Positions 43,849-52,983 are shown, counted from the stretch's first letter. The stretch: 64,000 nt of DNA from Mycobacterium sp. OTB74 (GCF_029892685.1 NZ_JARXVD010000007.1:157390-221389), one strand, 5' to 3'. Numbers and translations are program-made. The notes: generated by a model from the letters alone, not told the origin.

Positions 43849-45120
43849 CTAACGCGGGAGCCGGCTGCCATTCAGCCACTGATCCCACGGCATGCTCCAG
43901 TCGCCGTTCTGGTTCATGCGCTGCGGTGGCCCGCCGGTGTTGTGGATCTCGACCACGTCACCTGGCTGCGAGAAGTTGTAGAACCACTCGGCGTTCTCAC
44001 CGTTCAGGTTCAGGCAGCCGTGCGAGGTGTTGGTCTTGCCCTGTGCCCAGATAGTCGCGTTCAGCTGGTGAAGGTAGATGCCATCGGCGCTGATCCGGGT
44101 GGCCCACGGGATGGTCTCCTTGTAACCCAATCGGCTGTTGACCGGCAGCCCGAACGTCGAGGAGTCCATGATCACCGGGTTGGCCTTGTCCATCACGGTG
44201 TACACACCCGGCGGAGTCCAGAACGACAGCTCCCGCTCGCCGATCATCTCGGTGCCGCCCATGCCCATCGAGGTTGGCATGGTGCGGATCAGTTTGCCGT
44301 TCTCGAAGACGCTGACCTGCTTGGTGTTGTCGTCGGCGATGGACACATGGGCGTCACCGATCCGGAGCGAGACGCGCTCGTCCTCCTGGCCGTAGGTGCC
44401 GTCGGCGACCTTGAGGCCGTACACCTTGGCGTCCACGGTGACAGTGGTGCCGGGCGCGTAGTACCGCTCGGGCCGCCAGTGCGCGTTCGAGTCGTCGATC
44501 CAGTGCCACGACCCGAACACCGGCGGGTTGGTGGTCACGGTCATGGCCCGCTCGGCGGCGGCCTTGTCTTCGATCTTGTCGTCGAAGTGCGCGACGACGA
44601 CGGTGCCGATGCCGTAGGTGCCGCCTTCTTGCAGTTGTGCACCCGAGACGGTGTTCAGGTAGACCGTGGTCTGGTAGTCCGGGCTCAGGGTGTTGAAGCT
44701 GGACGTCTGCCGCGAGGGCATGCCCGAGTTCCCGCGTGCGTCGATGGTCATGGTGTAAGTGCGGCCGTACCCCAGCTGCTCGGCCGGTGTCCAGGTCTTG
44801 CCGTCGGCGCTGAGCGTTCCGGGGATGGTCTTGCCGGACTCGTTCTCCATGGCAACCGAGGTCACGGTTCCGGTGACCGCGGTGACGCTCACGGGCGCGG
44901 CGGGGTTCACGCCGGCCAGCCCCGCAGCCGGGACGATCTTCAGCGCGGCGGGCTCGGGAGCGGGTTGTGCCGATGCCGACAGATCACGGGCCGCAGCAAC
45001 TACTCGGCAGCCGTCCGCACAGCGCGACGTCGACGAGACTGTTGCTCCTCCGAGTACGGCAAGGACGGCCAGCACTGCTGCCAGCCAGGCGCCACGGACA
45101 CGGCGGGATGACGTCAACAC
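43849..45120 (-). CDS. L,D-transpeptidase (YkuD), LdtB/LppS-like
   Basis: A 423-residue exported enzyme starting with GTG at 45120. A signal or anchor segment (about residues 8-30) is followed by two Ig-like domains (VNPAAPVSVTAVTGTVTSVAM and ERAMTVTTNPPVFGSWHW). The YkuD catalytic domain ends in YLHQLNATIWAQG then TNTSHGCLNLN, with catalytic Cys369 and His367. It forms 3-3 cross-links in peptidoglycan at the cell surface and is a carbapenem target. Sequence order resembles M. tuberculosis LdtB (Rv2518c). There is no clear lipobox: the first Cys lies in SSTSRCADGC. Isolated gene. Confidence 0.93.
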   Translation of the reverse strand: MLTSSRRVRGAWLAAVLAVLAVLGGATVSSTSRCADGCRVVAAARDLSASAQPAPEPAALKIVPAAGLAGVNPAAPVSVTAVTGTVTSVAMENESGKTIPGTLSADGKTWTPAEQLGYGRTYTMTIDARGNSGMPSRQTSSFNTLSPDYQTTVYLNTVSGAQLQEGGTYGIGTVVVAHFDDKIEDKAAAERAMTVTTNPPVFGSWHWIDDSNAHWRPERYYAPGTTVTVDAKVYGLKVADGTYGQEDERVSLRIGDAHVSIADDNTKQVSVFENGKLIRTMPTSMGMGGTEMIGERELSFWTPPGVYTVMDKANPVIMDSSTFGLPVNSRLGYKETIPWATRISADGIYLHQLNATIWAQGKTNTSHGCLNLNGENAEWFYNFSQPGDVVEIHNTGGPPQRMNQNGDWSMPWDQWLNGSRLPR

Positions 45121-45466
45121 AGCTCCAAAAATTCGGCGTCAGCGTGGGATTGTCGATTGGGTACTCATGGGGTACCAGAGCAAGCGTAAGCCGTCACCGG
45201 GGTGATGTGCACCTTGCACCCGGCGCGTCCCCGGTACACGCCACACCGTTCGGGCGTGTCGCCTACCGAACTGCAGCAATGTCGGGCCGCGAGGACCGAT
45301 CGGCCGCGGGGCGCCCACTACCCGCGGCGGTGCAGCCGTTCGTACGCCATGAATAACCTTGCCCACCAAGCTTATTCGTCACCATAGCCTAAGTTTGTAA
45401 CGAAATATGTTCCGTTGGAACGAGTTTCAATATCGTTCTATGAGCATTCGATGGGCATTCGACCGG
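45121..45466. other. Gene-free region upstream of the L,D-transpeptidase
   Basis: A 346-base interval with no convincing frame. Its left part must hold the promoter of the L,D-transpeptidase, and the right part is unusually AT-rich (about 45370-45440). A small dyad GTTCC-GTT-GGAAC lies at about 45410-45422. I see no terminator hairpin for the MFS gene. Confidence 0.4.
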
Positions 45467-46843
45467 TCAGACCGGGTTGATGTCCTCCAGATTGCGGCCG
45501 CTCGTACGCGGCCCCAGCGCGGCGACGACGCCCATCACTACCACCAGCGCCGCAACCACCACGCCGAACATCGCGGTGGCGCCGTAGTCGTCCAGCACCG
45601 GCAACAAGATGAACGGGAGCAGGCCGCTGGACAGCCGCGACAGCGAATAGGTCGCTCCGACCGCAGTCGCCCGGATGTCGGTGGGGAAGATTTCGGCCTG
45701 GTACACGTGGTACGCGTTGGAGAACACGTTGCACAGTGCGGTGGTCAGGAACCCCATGATCACGATGGCCGGCGCAGTGTCGGCAGTCGCGAACAGGACG
45801 CCGCTGACCGCGATCGCCGCGGCAGAGCCGATGATCAGGAATTTGCGTTCGATCCAGCCCAGCAACGGGATCGCCAGCATCGAACCGACGGGGTAGCCGA
45901 GGTAGGACAGCGCGGTGAAAAGTAGCGAGGACGTGGTGCTGTAACCGCGGCTGACCAGCACCAATGCGGCCAGCGTCCCAAAGCCGTAGTACGCGAACGG
46001 CTGGCACAGGTGGAACACCGACAGCATGGCCACGCGCTGCCGGTAGGGGCTGACCCACAGCCGGTCACGCGGCGCGGGCTGCCCATCTGGTTCGGCCGGG
46101 ACTACAGCGGCGGCATAGTCAACCGGTTCTGCGACCGCAGCACCACCGGCCTCGAACTGCTGGACTGCTGCCTCTGCCTCATCGAGTCGGCCCCGACTGG
46201 CCAACCAGCGCGGCGACTCGGGCAGCCCTCGCCGCAGTGCCGCAACGCCGACCGCGCCCAGCGCTCCAACGGCCAACAACACCCGCCAGCCTTCGATACC
46301 GAGGATGGTGTGCTTGTCCAGGTACAGCGACAGAAAGCCCAGTACCGGTACCGCGACGAATGAGCAGGTGTAGGCCCAGGCCGCCAGCCGTCCGCGGTGT
46401 TCCTTGGGCAGCACATCGGCCAGGTACGAATCGGCCACCGGATACTCAGCGCCAACCCCGACGCCGGCCAGGAATCGGGTCATCACCAGCACCCACGCAT
46501 TGGGCGCACATGCGCCGGCCACACTCCACACCGAGAACCAGACCAGGTTCAGGATGAATGCGCGGCGGCGGCCGAGTCGGTCGGCCAGCCGCCCGAACCC
46601 GACCGACCCTACGAACATCCCGACGAACGTCGAGGCCAGCAGCAGCTTCAGGGTCGATGCGTCGACCTGGTAGTGGCTGCGCAGGGTTGCCGCGATGCTG
46701 CTGGCCAGGAAAATTTCGTAGACCTCGAAAAACAGACCGAGCCCGATGGCCGCGACCACCCGGCGATGCACCGGCCCGACGGGTAGGTGGTCAAGTCGTT
46801 GTCCGATTTGGGTCAGTGCCTGGCTTTGCGGCTGTACAGACAT
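45467..46843 (-). CDS. MFS transporter, sugar/organic-acid porter type
   Basis: A 458-residue, 12-helix major facilitator transporter starting at the ATG at 46843. Signature loops are FGRLADRLGRRRAF between helices 2 and 3, GAEYPVADSYLADVLPKEHRGRLAAW (helices 4-5), LPESPRWLASRGRLDEAE after helix 6, and EIFPTDIRATAVGATYSLSRLSSG near helix 11. This pattern fits the SV2/NiaP-AAHS type carriers for aromatic or organic acids, or niacin. The substrate is unknown. Standing alone, it has no neighbouring catabolic gene to suggest one. No ribosome-binding site is obvious. Confidence 0.88.
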   Translation of the reverse strand: MSVQPQSQALTQIGQRLDHLPVGPVHRRVVAAIGLGLFFEVYEIFLASSIAATLRSHYQVDASTLKLLLASTFVGMFVGSVGFGRLADRLGRRRAFILNLVWFSVWSVAGACAPNAWVLVMTRFLAGVGVGAEYPVADSYLADVLPKEHRGRLAAWAYTCSFVAVPVLGFLSLYLDKHTILGIEGWRVLLAVGALGAVGVAALRRGLPESPRWLASRGRLDEAEAAVQQFEAGGAAVAEPVDYAAAVVPAEPDGQPAPRDRLWVSPYRQRVAMLSVFHLCQPFAYYGFGTLAALVLVSRGYSTTSSLLFTALSYLGYPVGSMLAIPLLGWIERKFLIIGSAAAIAVSGVLFATADTAPAIVIMGFLTTALCNVFSNAYHVYQAEIFPTDIRATAVGATYSLSRLSSGLLPFILLPVLDDYGATAMFGVVVAALVVVMGVVAALGPRTSGRNLEDINPV

Positions 46844-46895
46844 TGCCAATCATTGTGCCGCGAGGCACGCACCGGACTCGTCGAGGGCGAACGCG

Positions 46896-47963
46896 TCAGC
46901 TCAGGAACCGGGCGCCGGCACCGGCGTGCACCATATGGCCGGCACGCGCCTGCCGGTATCCGATCAATCCACCGAAGATCGTGAACACCACGATGCCGGT
47001 AATTCCAGTGACCGCCACGGTCGCCACCTCGTCCAAGCCGGCAGAACGCAGGTAGTCCGTGTACCCCGGACGGAAAACCGGACCGACGGGCAGCCGGTTA
47101 CCGGCCCGGTAGAGGTGGCCGGACTGGTCGGGGCCGCCGGGCTGTTGCGCCGCGCTATTGGTATCCAGTGGATAAGGCCGCAAAGCTGGAAGCTCGGCGA
47201 TGCCGTGAACGTGTTCGGGGAGCGTCGAGGGCGGTTGCAGCGCCAACGCGATCAACTCGACGGGCGAAGCGAGTGTCGGCTGCGACGCCACGGGGTTCTC
47301 CGGACCCAGCGAGGCGGGTTGCCCATTGCCGGCCGGAGATATGCCTGCACCCACCGACGTCAGAGGCAGGGACCCGATGCCTGCCCCCAATGGCACAGCG
47401 ACCGTCGCAGGACCTGGCGAGGTGCCGTTCTGCTGGCCGGACGCAGAGCCGGTCGCACCTATGACGCCGCTGCGACCGTCGCCGAATTTCGGGGTTGTGC
47501 TGACGGTCGGAACGGTGCGGCCGATGATTCCGCCACCGCTGCCAGTGGGTTGGCTGCCGCCGGTGGACTGACCGCCCCCGGCAAAGAGGCTGGCGAGAAG
47601 CTTTTGCAGCTCTTCAGCAAGATATCGGTCGTGGCAGTCCCGAGATGACGGGTCGCCGGACTGGCCCCGATCCGGCCAACCCCGGTCTGGCCAGCCTTTA
47701 TCCGGTCGGCCGCTACCGTCGTGATCTTTGTCTGGCCGCCCGCGACCCGGTTGATCCTTGTCTGCTCGGCCCCAGCCCTGCTTTGTCTCGCCCGGTCGAG
47801 ATGCGTCCTTGCCCTGCCCGGTCGCAGGATGGTCCGCCCGACTGATGGACCCGCGATCGTTCGATCCGTCCTGCGGCTCGGCATGCGCGGTAGCCACTTC
47901 GATGCCGAATATGGGCATCGAAACCAGCCACGCCGCGACAGAGAGCCGCACTGGTGCTCCCAC
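46896..47963 (-). CDS. Exported low-complexity protein with C-terminal membrane anchor
   Basis: A protein of about 355 residues; I take GTG at 47963 (VGAPVRLSVAAWLVSMPIFGIEVATAHAEPQ, shown here in parts: VGAPVRLSVAAWLVSMP, IFGIEVATAHAEPQ). The start is uncertain (GTG at 47951 is also usable). A signal peptide ends at AHA. Then come charged imperfect repeats of the type GRPDKDHDG and GWPDRG, a Gly/Ser/Thr/Pro-rich middle, and a single membrane helix near the C-terminus (VATVAVTGITGIVVFTIFGGLIGY) with a short basic tail. Its layout suggests a surface-exposed stalk anchored at the C-terminus. No family recognised. The earlier open frame up to 48269 is not conserved-looking. Confidence 0.6.
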   Translation of the reverse strand: MGAPVRLSVAAWLVSMPIFGIEVATAHAEPQDGSNDRGSISRADHPATGQGKDASRPGETKQGWGRADKDQPGRGRPDKDHDGSGRPDKGWPDRGWPDRGQSGDPSSRDCHDRYLAEELQKLLASLFAGGGQSTGGSQPTGSGGGIIGRTVPTVSTTPKFGDGRSGVIGATGSASGQQNGTSPGPATVAVPLGAGIGSLPLTSVGAGISPAGNGQPASLGPENPVASQPTLASPVELIALALQPPSTLPEHVHGIAELPALRPYPLDTNSAAQQPGGPDQSGHLYRAGNRLPVGPVFRPGYTDYLRSAGLDEVATVAVTGITGIVVFTIFGGLIGYRQARAGHMVHAGAGARFLS

Positions 47964-48319
47964 GCCCAGACCGTCCTTTCGACATCGGGCTATAGGCCGT
48001 GAATAAGTTTGGCACGAAAACATTCCGAATCGATATGTTCGGCGATTTGGCGCATTCGCGCCTCTCGGCACTTGCCACAGCGCTTTCTGAGTTTCGAGCG
48101 GAATTGGGCTCAGACCCATTTCGCGCGCGTTTGCGCAACTGGACACACTTCGGTCGTTGTATGCGGCGCATTTGAGGACAACTCGCCGCAAAGTCATTCG
48201 GCCTGAAAGTTGAGGCAAGTGCCTCATGCGCAGGCCGAGGGCCTGGGTCGAGCATTGCGGCATGACCAATCCTGACCGGTTTCCGTACGGGGCCGATCAC
48301 CCAAAGAACGGAGAAGTTC
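47964..48319. promoter_or_regulatory. Divergent promoter region, carries palindrome
   Basis: A 356-base gene-free gap between the minus-strand exported protein and the osmC-like gene. It carries the TGAGGC palindrome at 48210-48229, and an AT-richer stretch near 48000-48050 that probably holds the minus-strand promoter. No reading frame in it looks protein-like. Confidence 0.5.
48210..48229. promoter_or_regulatory. Palindromic site 1 of the redox/transport cluster
   Basis: TTGAGGCAAGTGCCTCATGC contains TGAGGCA-AG-TGCCTCA, perfect 7-base arms with a 2-base centre. It lies about 100 bases before the osmC-like start. It agrees at 18 of 20 positions with the site at 54865-54884, so it is a real shared motif, most simply the operator of the HD-LuxR regulator between them. 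Confidence 0.75.
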
Positions 48320-48880
48320 ATGACCACAATCCAGACCCCCGTCGACAACGGCGTCAACGTCGAAGCTCTGCTCGGTGTCCGTGAGGCCCTGGCCGACACG
48401 CCGGAGATCGCCCAGTTCCAATGGCGGACAAGAGTTTCCTGGGTAAACGGCACCCACAGCCGCTCGAGCGTGGACACCTTCTACGGATTGGGCGAGCAGC
48501 AACACCACAAGACGACGTTCACCTATGACGTCGACCATCCACTTGCATTCGCCTCGCAGGACAACGGCATCACTCCGGTCGAGTATGTGTTGGTCGCCCT
48601 GGGCGGCTGCCTCACCGCCGGCATCGCCTCGATCGCCCAGCGCCGAGGCATTCAGCTGCGCTCGGTGCACGCCACCGTGGAGGCCGACGAGGACATCCAC
48701 GGAATCCTCGGCGCGGACCCCGATGTCCGCAACGGTTTCAGCGGGGTCAGGGTGACCTACACCATCGACGCCGACGCTACCACCGACGAGATCAAAGCCC
48801 TTGTCGCGCAGTCGCAGAAACGCTCGGCCGTCTACGACATCCTGACCAACCCGACGCCCGTCACCGTCGACCTGTCCTGA
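48320..48880 (+). CDS. OsmC-family protein lacking the second cysteine
   Basis: A 186-residue OsmC-fold protein. The family block VEYVLVALGGCLTAGIASIAQRRGI holds the first cysteine, Cys97. The second redox cysteine of classical OsmC/Ohr peroxidases is replaced by Ser169 in KRSAVYDILTNP. It therefore may not work as a two-Cys thiol peroxidase; a one-Cys peroxidase, thiol transferase or binding role is possible (inference). First gene of a five-gene plus-strand run (OsmC, two FAD enzymes, MFS, MaoC) ending just before the HD-LuxR gene. The TGAGGC palindrome lies upstream. Confidence 0.9.
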   Translation: MTTIQTPVDNGVNVEALLGVREALADTPEIAQFQWRTRVSWVNGTHSRSSVDTFYGLGEQQHHKTTFTYDVDHPLAFASQDNGITPVEYVLVALGGCLTAGIASIAQRRGIQLRSVHATVEADEDIHGILGADPDVRNGFSGVRVTYTIDADATTDEIKALVAQSQKRSAVYDILTNPTPVTVDLS

Positions 48881-48909
48881 CCGGGCGACGTTTCAACAGG
48901 AGACCGACC

Positions 48910-50142
48910 ATGCTGAAGACAACCGCGATCGTGGTGGGTGCCGGGCACTGCGGACTGGCCATGAGTCGTTGCCTCGCCGACCGTTCGATCGACCACGTCG
49001 TGCTGGAACGCGGTGAGGTAGCGCACTCCTGGCGCACGCAGCGCTGGGACTCGCTGCGACTGCTCACCCCCAACTGGATGACCCGGCTACCGGGTTACGC
49101 CTACCGAGGCGACGACCCCGACGGGTACCTCGCGGCACCCGACGTCGTGGGACTGATCGAGCGCTACGCGAAGGAGTCGGCGGCACCCGTGCGAGCCAAC
49201 ACCACCGTCACATCGGTGCGGAGGGACGAGCGGGGATACCAGGTGCAGACCGACCAAGGTTTGTGGCACGCGCGAACGGTCGTGCTCGCCCCGGGCGCAA
49301 GCACGGTTCCCAAGGTGCCTGCGCTGCAGGGCGGCGTGCCTGGCGGCATCACCACGATCACCCCCGCCGACTACCGCAACCCGAGCCAGCTTGCCGACGG
49401 CGGGGTCCTTGTCGTCGGCGCCTCGGCGAGCGGGATCCAGATTGCCAGGGAACTGCACCACTCCGGCCGGCCGGTCACGCTCGCCGTCGGGGAACATGTC
49501 CGAATGCCTCGCACCTACCGAGGCAAGGACATCCTGTGGTGGATGGACGCGGCGGGATTGTTGGACGAGCGCTACGACCAGATACCCGATCTGATCCGAG
49601 CCCGCAACCTGCCGTCGATGCAGCTGGTCGGGTCACCCGAGAGAACCACCCTCGACCTGAATTCGCTGAGTCAACTCGGCGTGCGGTTGGTCGGACGGTT
49701 GGCCGGCATCGGAGGCGGCATCGCGCAATTCTCCGGCTCGTTGCCGAACATGTTCGCGCTGGCCGACCTCAAACTCGGCCGGTTGCTCGACACCATCGAT
49801 GCGTGGGCGACCGAAGTGGGCTTGGACGGCGGCGATCCGCCGCGACGGTTCGCAGCGACCGCCGTTCCCGCCCACACGCCGCTGACCCTCGACCTACGCT
49901 CCGGCGCCGTCCGAACGATTCTCTGGGCCACCGGATTTCGTCCGGACCTGTCCTGGCTGGACGTTCCGGTCTTCGACCGAAAAGGCCATGTCCGCCACGA
50001 CGGCGGCATCACCCCCAGCCCCGGCCTGTACGTGATGGGGATGCCGTTCCTCCGCCGCCGCAAGTCGACCTTGATCGACGGCGCAGCCGCCGACGCGACC
50101 GACCTGAGCCAACACCTCACCCACTATCTCGACTCGAACTGA
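48910..50142 (+). CDS. FAD/NAD(P)-dependent monooxygenase (CzcO/FMO-like)
   Basis: A 410-residue flavoprotein with two Rossmann dinucleotide sites: GAGHCG (10-15) for FAD and GASASG (170-175) for NADPH. Between these lies LAPGASTVPKVPALQG, and the C-terminal ATGFRPDLSWLDVPVF is typical of FMO/CzcO-type proteins. Such enzymes oxygenate ketones, amines or sulfur compounds. The sequence WRTQRWDSLRLLTPNWMTRLPG is common in bacterial FMOs linked to arsenic (ArsO-type) or aromatic metabolism. It follows the OsmC-like gene by 29 bases in the same operon. Substrate unknown. Cytosolic. Confidence 0.9.
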   Translation: MLKTTAIVVGAGHCGLAMSRCLADRSIDHVVLERGEVAHSWRTQRWDSLRLLTPNWMTRLPGYAYRGDDPDGYLAAPDVVGLIERYAKESAAPVRANTTVTSVRRDERGYQVQTDQGLWHARTVVLAPGASTVPKVPALQGGVPGGITTITPADYRNPSQLADGGVLVVGASASGIQIARELHHSGRPVTLAVGEHVRMPRTYRGKDILWWMDAAGLLDERYDQIPDLIRARNLPSMQLVGSPERTTLDLNSLSQLGVRLVGRLAGIGGGIAQFSGSLPNMFALADLKLGRLLDTIDAWATEVGLDGGDPPRRFAATAVPAHTPLTLDLRSGAVRTILWATGFRPDLSWLDVPVFDRKGHVRHDGGITPSPGLYVMGMPFLRRRKSTLIDGAAADATDLSQHLTHYLDSN

Positions 50143-50152
50143 GGAGCAACTC

Positions 50153-51319
50153 ATGGACAACGACTATGACGCGATCGTCGTCGGCGGCCGGTGTGCCGGT
50201 GCGGCCACCGCGATGCTGCTGTCCGGCGGCGGCATGCGTGTGCTCGTCGTCGAGGCGACCCGGCCGCGTTCCGACACACTGTCCACCCATGCGCTCATGC
50301 GCGGCGGTGTGCTGCAATTGCACCGCTGGGGTCTACTCGACGCGGTCATCGACGCGGGCACTCCAGCCATCGTTTCGACCGAGTTCGCTTACGGCGACGA
50401 CATCGAGACCGTCAATATCCGCCCGAGCGGTGGAGTATCGGCGCTGCGCGCCCCCCGCCGAACCGTCCTCGACGCGCTGCTTCTAGAGGCCGCGCGCAAG
50501 GCAGGCGCCGCTATTCGCGCCCCGGCGCGGGTGACCCGCGTGCTCACCGATGGCACCAGGGTGCGCGGCATCGAGGGCATCGAGCGCGGCACAGGCACTC
50601 GTTTCCGCGCCAGCGCGCCGCTGACCATCGGCGCCGACGGGCGGAACTCGACGATCGCGCAAGCGGTCGACGCCCCCTTCCGCCGACGCGGCACGGTGTC
50701 CGGCGCGATCGTGTACGGCTACTTTCCCGGACTCGCGCGCGACCGCTACCACTGGGCGTACCGACAGGGGGTGACCGCGGGCGTGGTGCCGACCGGCGAC
50801 GGTTTGGCGTGCGTCTGGTCGGGCACTGCAAGCGACAGGTTCGCCCGACAACGGTCCGCAGGTCTGGACGCTACGTACCGGTCGCTGCTTGCCGAGGCCG
50901 CCCCGGAGCTGGCCCGCTCTATCGCCGACACACCACCCGTCGGCACGTTGCGAGGCTTCCCCGGCCAACCGGGCTGGATCCGCGCGTCCGCCGGGCCGGG
51001 CTGGGCATTGGTCGGTGATGCAGGTTATTTCAAGGACCCGATCACCGCGCACGGCATCACGGACGCCTTGCGCGACGCGGAACTGCTCGCCCGCGCGGTG
51101 CTCGACGCACCCCGCGGCGGGCAGGCACAGCTCAACTCTCTCTACGACTACGAGCGCACCCGAGACCGACTGTCCGAGCCACTGTTCGACATCACCGAAC
51201 GAATCGCGAGCTACCGCTGGGATCTCGCACAGCTGCGCGGATACCTTCGTGAACTGAGCGATGCGATGCGGCCGGAAGTCGACGCGCTGCTCGCACTCGA
51301 CCAGATGCCGGCCGCCTGA
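50153..51319 (+). CDS. FAD-dependent oxidoreductase, geranylgeranyl reductase/halogenase-like
   Basis: A 388-residue PHBH-fold flavoprotein. The N-terminal FAD loop is VVGGRCAGAATAML (10-23), the middle DG motif is IGADGRNSTIAQAV, and the C-terminal ribose-binding GDAGYFKDPITAHGITDALRDAE is present. This layout is shared by geranylgeranyl reductases, tryptophan halogenases and aromatic hydroxylases. No halogenase WxWxIP motif is visible, so I favour reductase or hydroxylase. It starts ten bases after the monooxygenase and likely acts on the same small molecule. Cytosolic. Function inferred only to superfamily level. Confidence 0.88.
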   Translation: MDNDYDAIVVGGRCAGAATAMLLSGGGMRVLVVEATRPRSDTLSTHALMRGGVLQLHRWGLLDAVIDAGTPAIVSTEFAYGDDIETVNIRPSGGVSALRAPRRTVLDALLLEAARKAGAAIRAPARVTRVLTDGTRVRGIEGIERGTGTRFRASAPLTIGADGRNSTIAQAVDAPFRRRGTVSGAIVYGYFPGLARDRYHWAYRQGVTAGVVPTGDGLACVWSGTASDRFARQRSAGLDATYRSLLAEAAPELARSIADTPPVGTLRGFPGQPGWIRASAGPGWALVGDAGYFKDPITAHGITDALRDAELLARAVLDAPRGGQAQLNSLYDYERTRDRLSEPLFDITERIASYRWDLAQLRGYLRELSDAMRPEVDALLALDQMPAA

Positions 51320-51332
51320 ATGGAATTGGACG

Positions 51333-52607
51333 ATGACGCCGTCAGGGACCAACCGGCAACGCGCACTCGTTGCGGTTGTCGAGGTTTTGGCACTGAGCGC
51401 ATGGTTCTCTACCACCGCGGTCGTGCCAAGTCTCCGTTCCGAGTGGGGTATCGGAGCGACGGCCGCGGTCTGGCTGACCGCGTCAGTGCAGATCGGATTC
51501 GTCGTCGGGGCGATCACCTCGACGGTTTTCAACCTCGCCGACCGCACCACACCGCAGCGCCTGCTCGCTGCAAGCGCCTTGGGCGCGGCGGCCTGCACGG
51601 TGACCCTGGCTCTTTTTGCCTCTGGTCTCGCCGCGGCGGTCCCGCTGAGATTCCTCACCGGGATCTTTCTCGCCGGCGTCTATCCGGTGGGGATGATGTT
51701 GATGGCGTCATGGTCGGCATCCACCGATCGAGGCCGGACGTTCGGGGTTCTGCTGGCAGCACTGACCATCGGCTCCGCCCTCCCACACCTCATCACCGGC
51801 CTCGGACCGCTGCCTTGGAGGACGGTGCTGCTGGCCGCGGCGGCACTGACGGGGGCGGGCGCCGTTGTCGCTCTGACGGCGGTTCGGCCCGGCCCCCATC
51901 TGGCCGTCCGCGCGGTCGCCCCGAATCCGCGCTACGCGCTCGCTCTGCTCACCGACCGCAGACCGCGGCTGGCCAGTCTCGGCTATTTCGGACACATGTG
52001 GGAGCTGTACGCCCTGTGGACCTGGCTGCCGATGTTCGTCGTCGCCGGTCGGGCCGCACGAGGCGACGCGGCCGTGGGGTCGACCGGATTCATCGCATTC
52101 GGGGCTATCGGAGTCGCAGGGACCGTCGGATGCCTACTGGGCGGTTGGGCGTCAGACCGTTTCGGTCGCCCTCCGGCGGCGGTGGCGGCACTGGTGATCA
52201 GCGGAACCTGCTGCGTGGCATCACCACTATTCTTCGCCGGCCCGACGCCGCTTCTCGTGGTCTTCCTCTTGGTGTGGGGTACCGCCGTCATCGCCGACTC
52301 AGGTGTCTTCTCCACCGTGCTCAGCGAGACGACGGACACCCGGTTCGTCGGCACGGCCCTGACCGCGCAGACCGCGACCGGTTTCCTGTTGACCGTTGTC
52401 ACCATCCAACTCGTTCCTGTCGTCGCCGAACTGATCGGTTGGCAATACGCATTTCTGCTTCTTGCACCCGGCCCCCTACTCGGTGCCGTAGCGATGTCGG
52501 CCCTACACAACCACCACCAATTCAAGGAGCAAAGCAATGGTTACCAGCCCTACGCGCACGACACCGTCGGTCGGTCAGACAGCGCAGCTCTCACGCACTG
52601 TCGGTGA
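51333..52607 (+). CDS. MFS transporter
   Basis: A 424-residue major facilitator with about 12 helices, starting at the ATG at 51333. It has NLADRTTPQRLL after helix 2 and a typical helix 4-5 loop (GMMLMASWSASTDRGRTFGVLLAAL), then FGRPPAA in the second half. CynX/NimT-like nitrate-organic anion type and drug-efflux type are both possible. It lies 13 bases after the second FAD gene. The frame runs 71 bases into the MaoC gene and ends in a charged hydrophilic tail (SNGYQPYAHD), an unusually long overlap. It may export the product made by the flavoenzymes. Confidence 0.85.
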   Translation: MTPSGTNRQRALVAVVEVLALSAWFSTTAVVPSLRSEWGIGATAAVWLTASVQIGFVVGAITSTVFNLADRTTPQRLLAASALGAAACTVTLALFASGLAAAVPLRFLTGIFLAGVYPVGMMLMASWSASTDRGRTFGVLLAALTIGSALPHLITGLGPLPWRTVLLAAAALTGAGAVVALTAVRPGPHLAVRAVAPNPRYALALLTDRRPRLASLGYFGHMWELYALWTWLPMFVVAGRAARGDAAVGSTGFIAFGAIGVAGTVGCLLGGWASDRFGRPPAAVAALVISGTCCVASPLFFAGPTPLLVVFLLVWGTAVIADSGVFSTVLSETTDTRFVGTALTAQTATGFLLTVVTIQLVPVVAELIGWQYAFLLLAPGPLLGAVAMSALHNHHQFKEQSNGYQPYAHDTVGRSDSAALTHCR

Positions 52608-52983
52608 CAACGACATCGCCCTGTTCACCGAGATCAGCGGCGACCGGAACCCTTTGCACTACGACGAAGTGGCGGCCAGGGCGTCGCGGTTCGGGGAAAT
52701 CGTCGTCCAGGGCGGGGTCACCAGCGCCATACTCAATGCCGTTGTGGCCGAGGAGCTGCCGGGTCCGGGCACGGTGTTTCTGAATGTCAATTGGGCCTTC
52801 AAGGCACCGGTGCGCTGCGGTGACACGATCACGGGCAGCGTCGAAGTCATCTCGGTGCGCACCGACAAACCGATCACCGAACTTCGAACCACCGTCACGC
52901 GGGACGACGGCACCGTCGTGCTGGACGGAACAGCGGTGTGCTACACGATGGACATCGGCACCAGGACCAGCAGTGACGTCTGA
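52537..52983 (+). CDS. MaoC-like dehydratase
   Basis: A 148-residue hot-dog-fold protein with AAGGAG seven bases before the ATG, inside the end of the MFS gene. The catalytic pair Asp36 and His41 lies in SGDRNPLHYDE, followed by GGVTSAI. This is the (R)-specific enoyl-CoA hydratase (PhaJ) pattern, acting on acyl-CoA or acyl-carrier thioesters. It implies an acyl-thioester intermediate in the pathway of this cluster. It is the last gene before the regulator, which begins about 100 bases later. Confidence 0.9.
   Translation: MVTSPTRTTPSVGQTAQLSRTVGDNDIALFTEISGDRNPLHYDEVAARASRFGEIVVQGGVTSAILNAVVAEELPGPGTVFLNVNWAFKAPVRCGDTITGSVEVISVRTDKPITELRTTVTRDDGTVVLDGTAVCYTMDIGTRTSSDV

Noticed and set aside
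45416..45429. TGGAACGAGTTTCA matches the KstR consensus TnnAACnnGTTnnA
   Set aside because: Eight fixed bases are expected about once per 64 kb by chance, and the site is some 300 bases from the nearest start with no cholesterol genes nearby.
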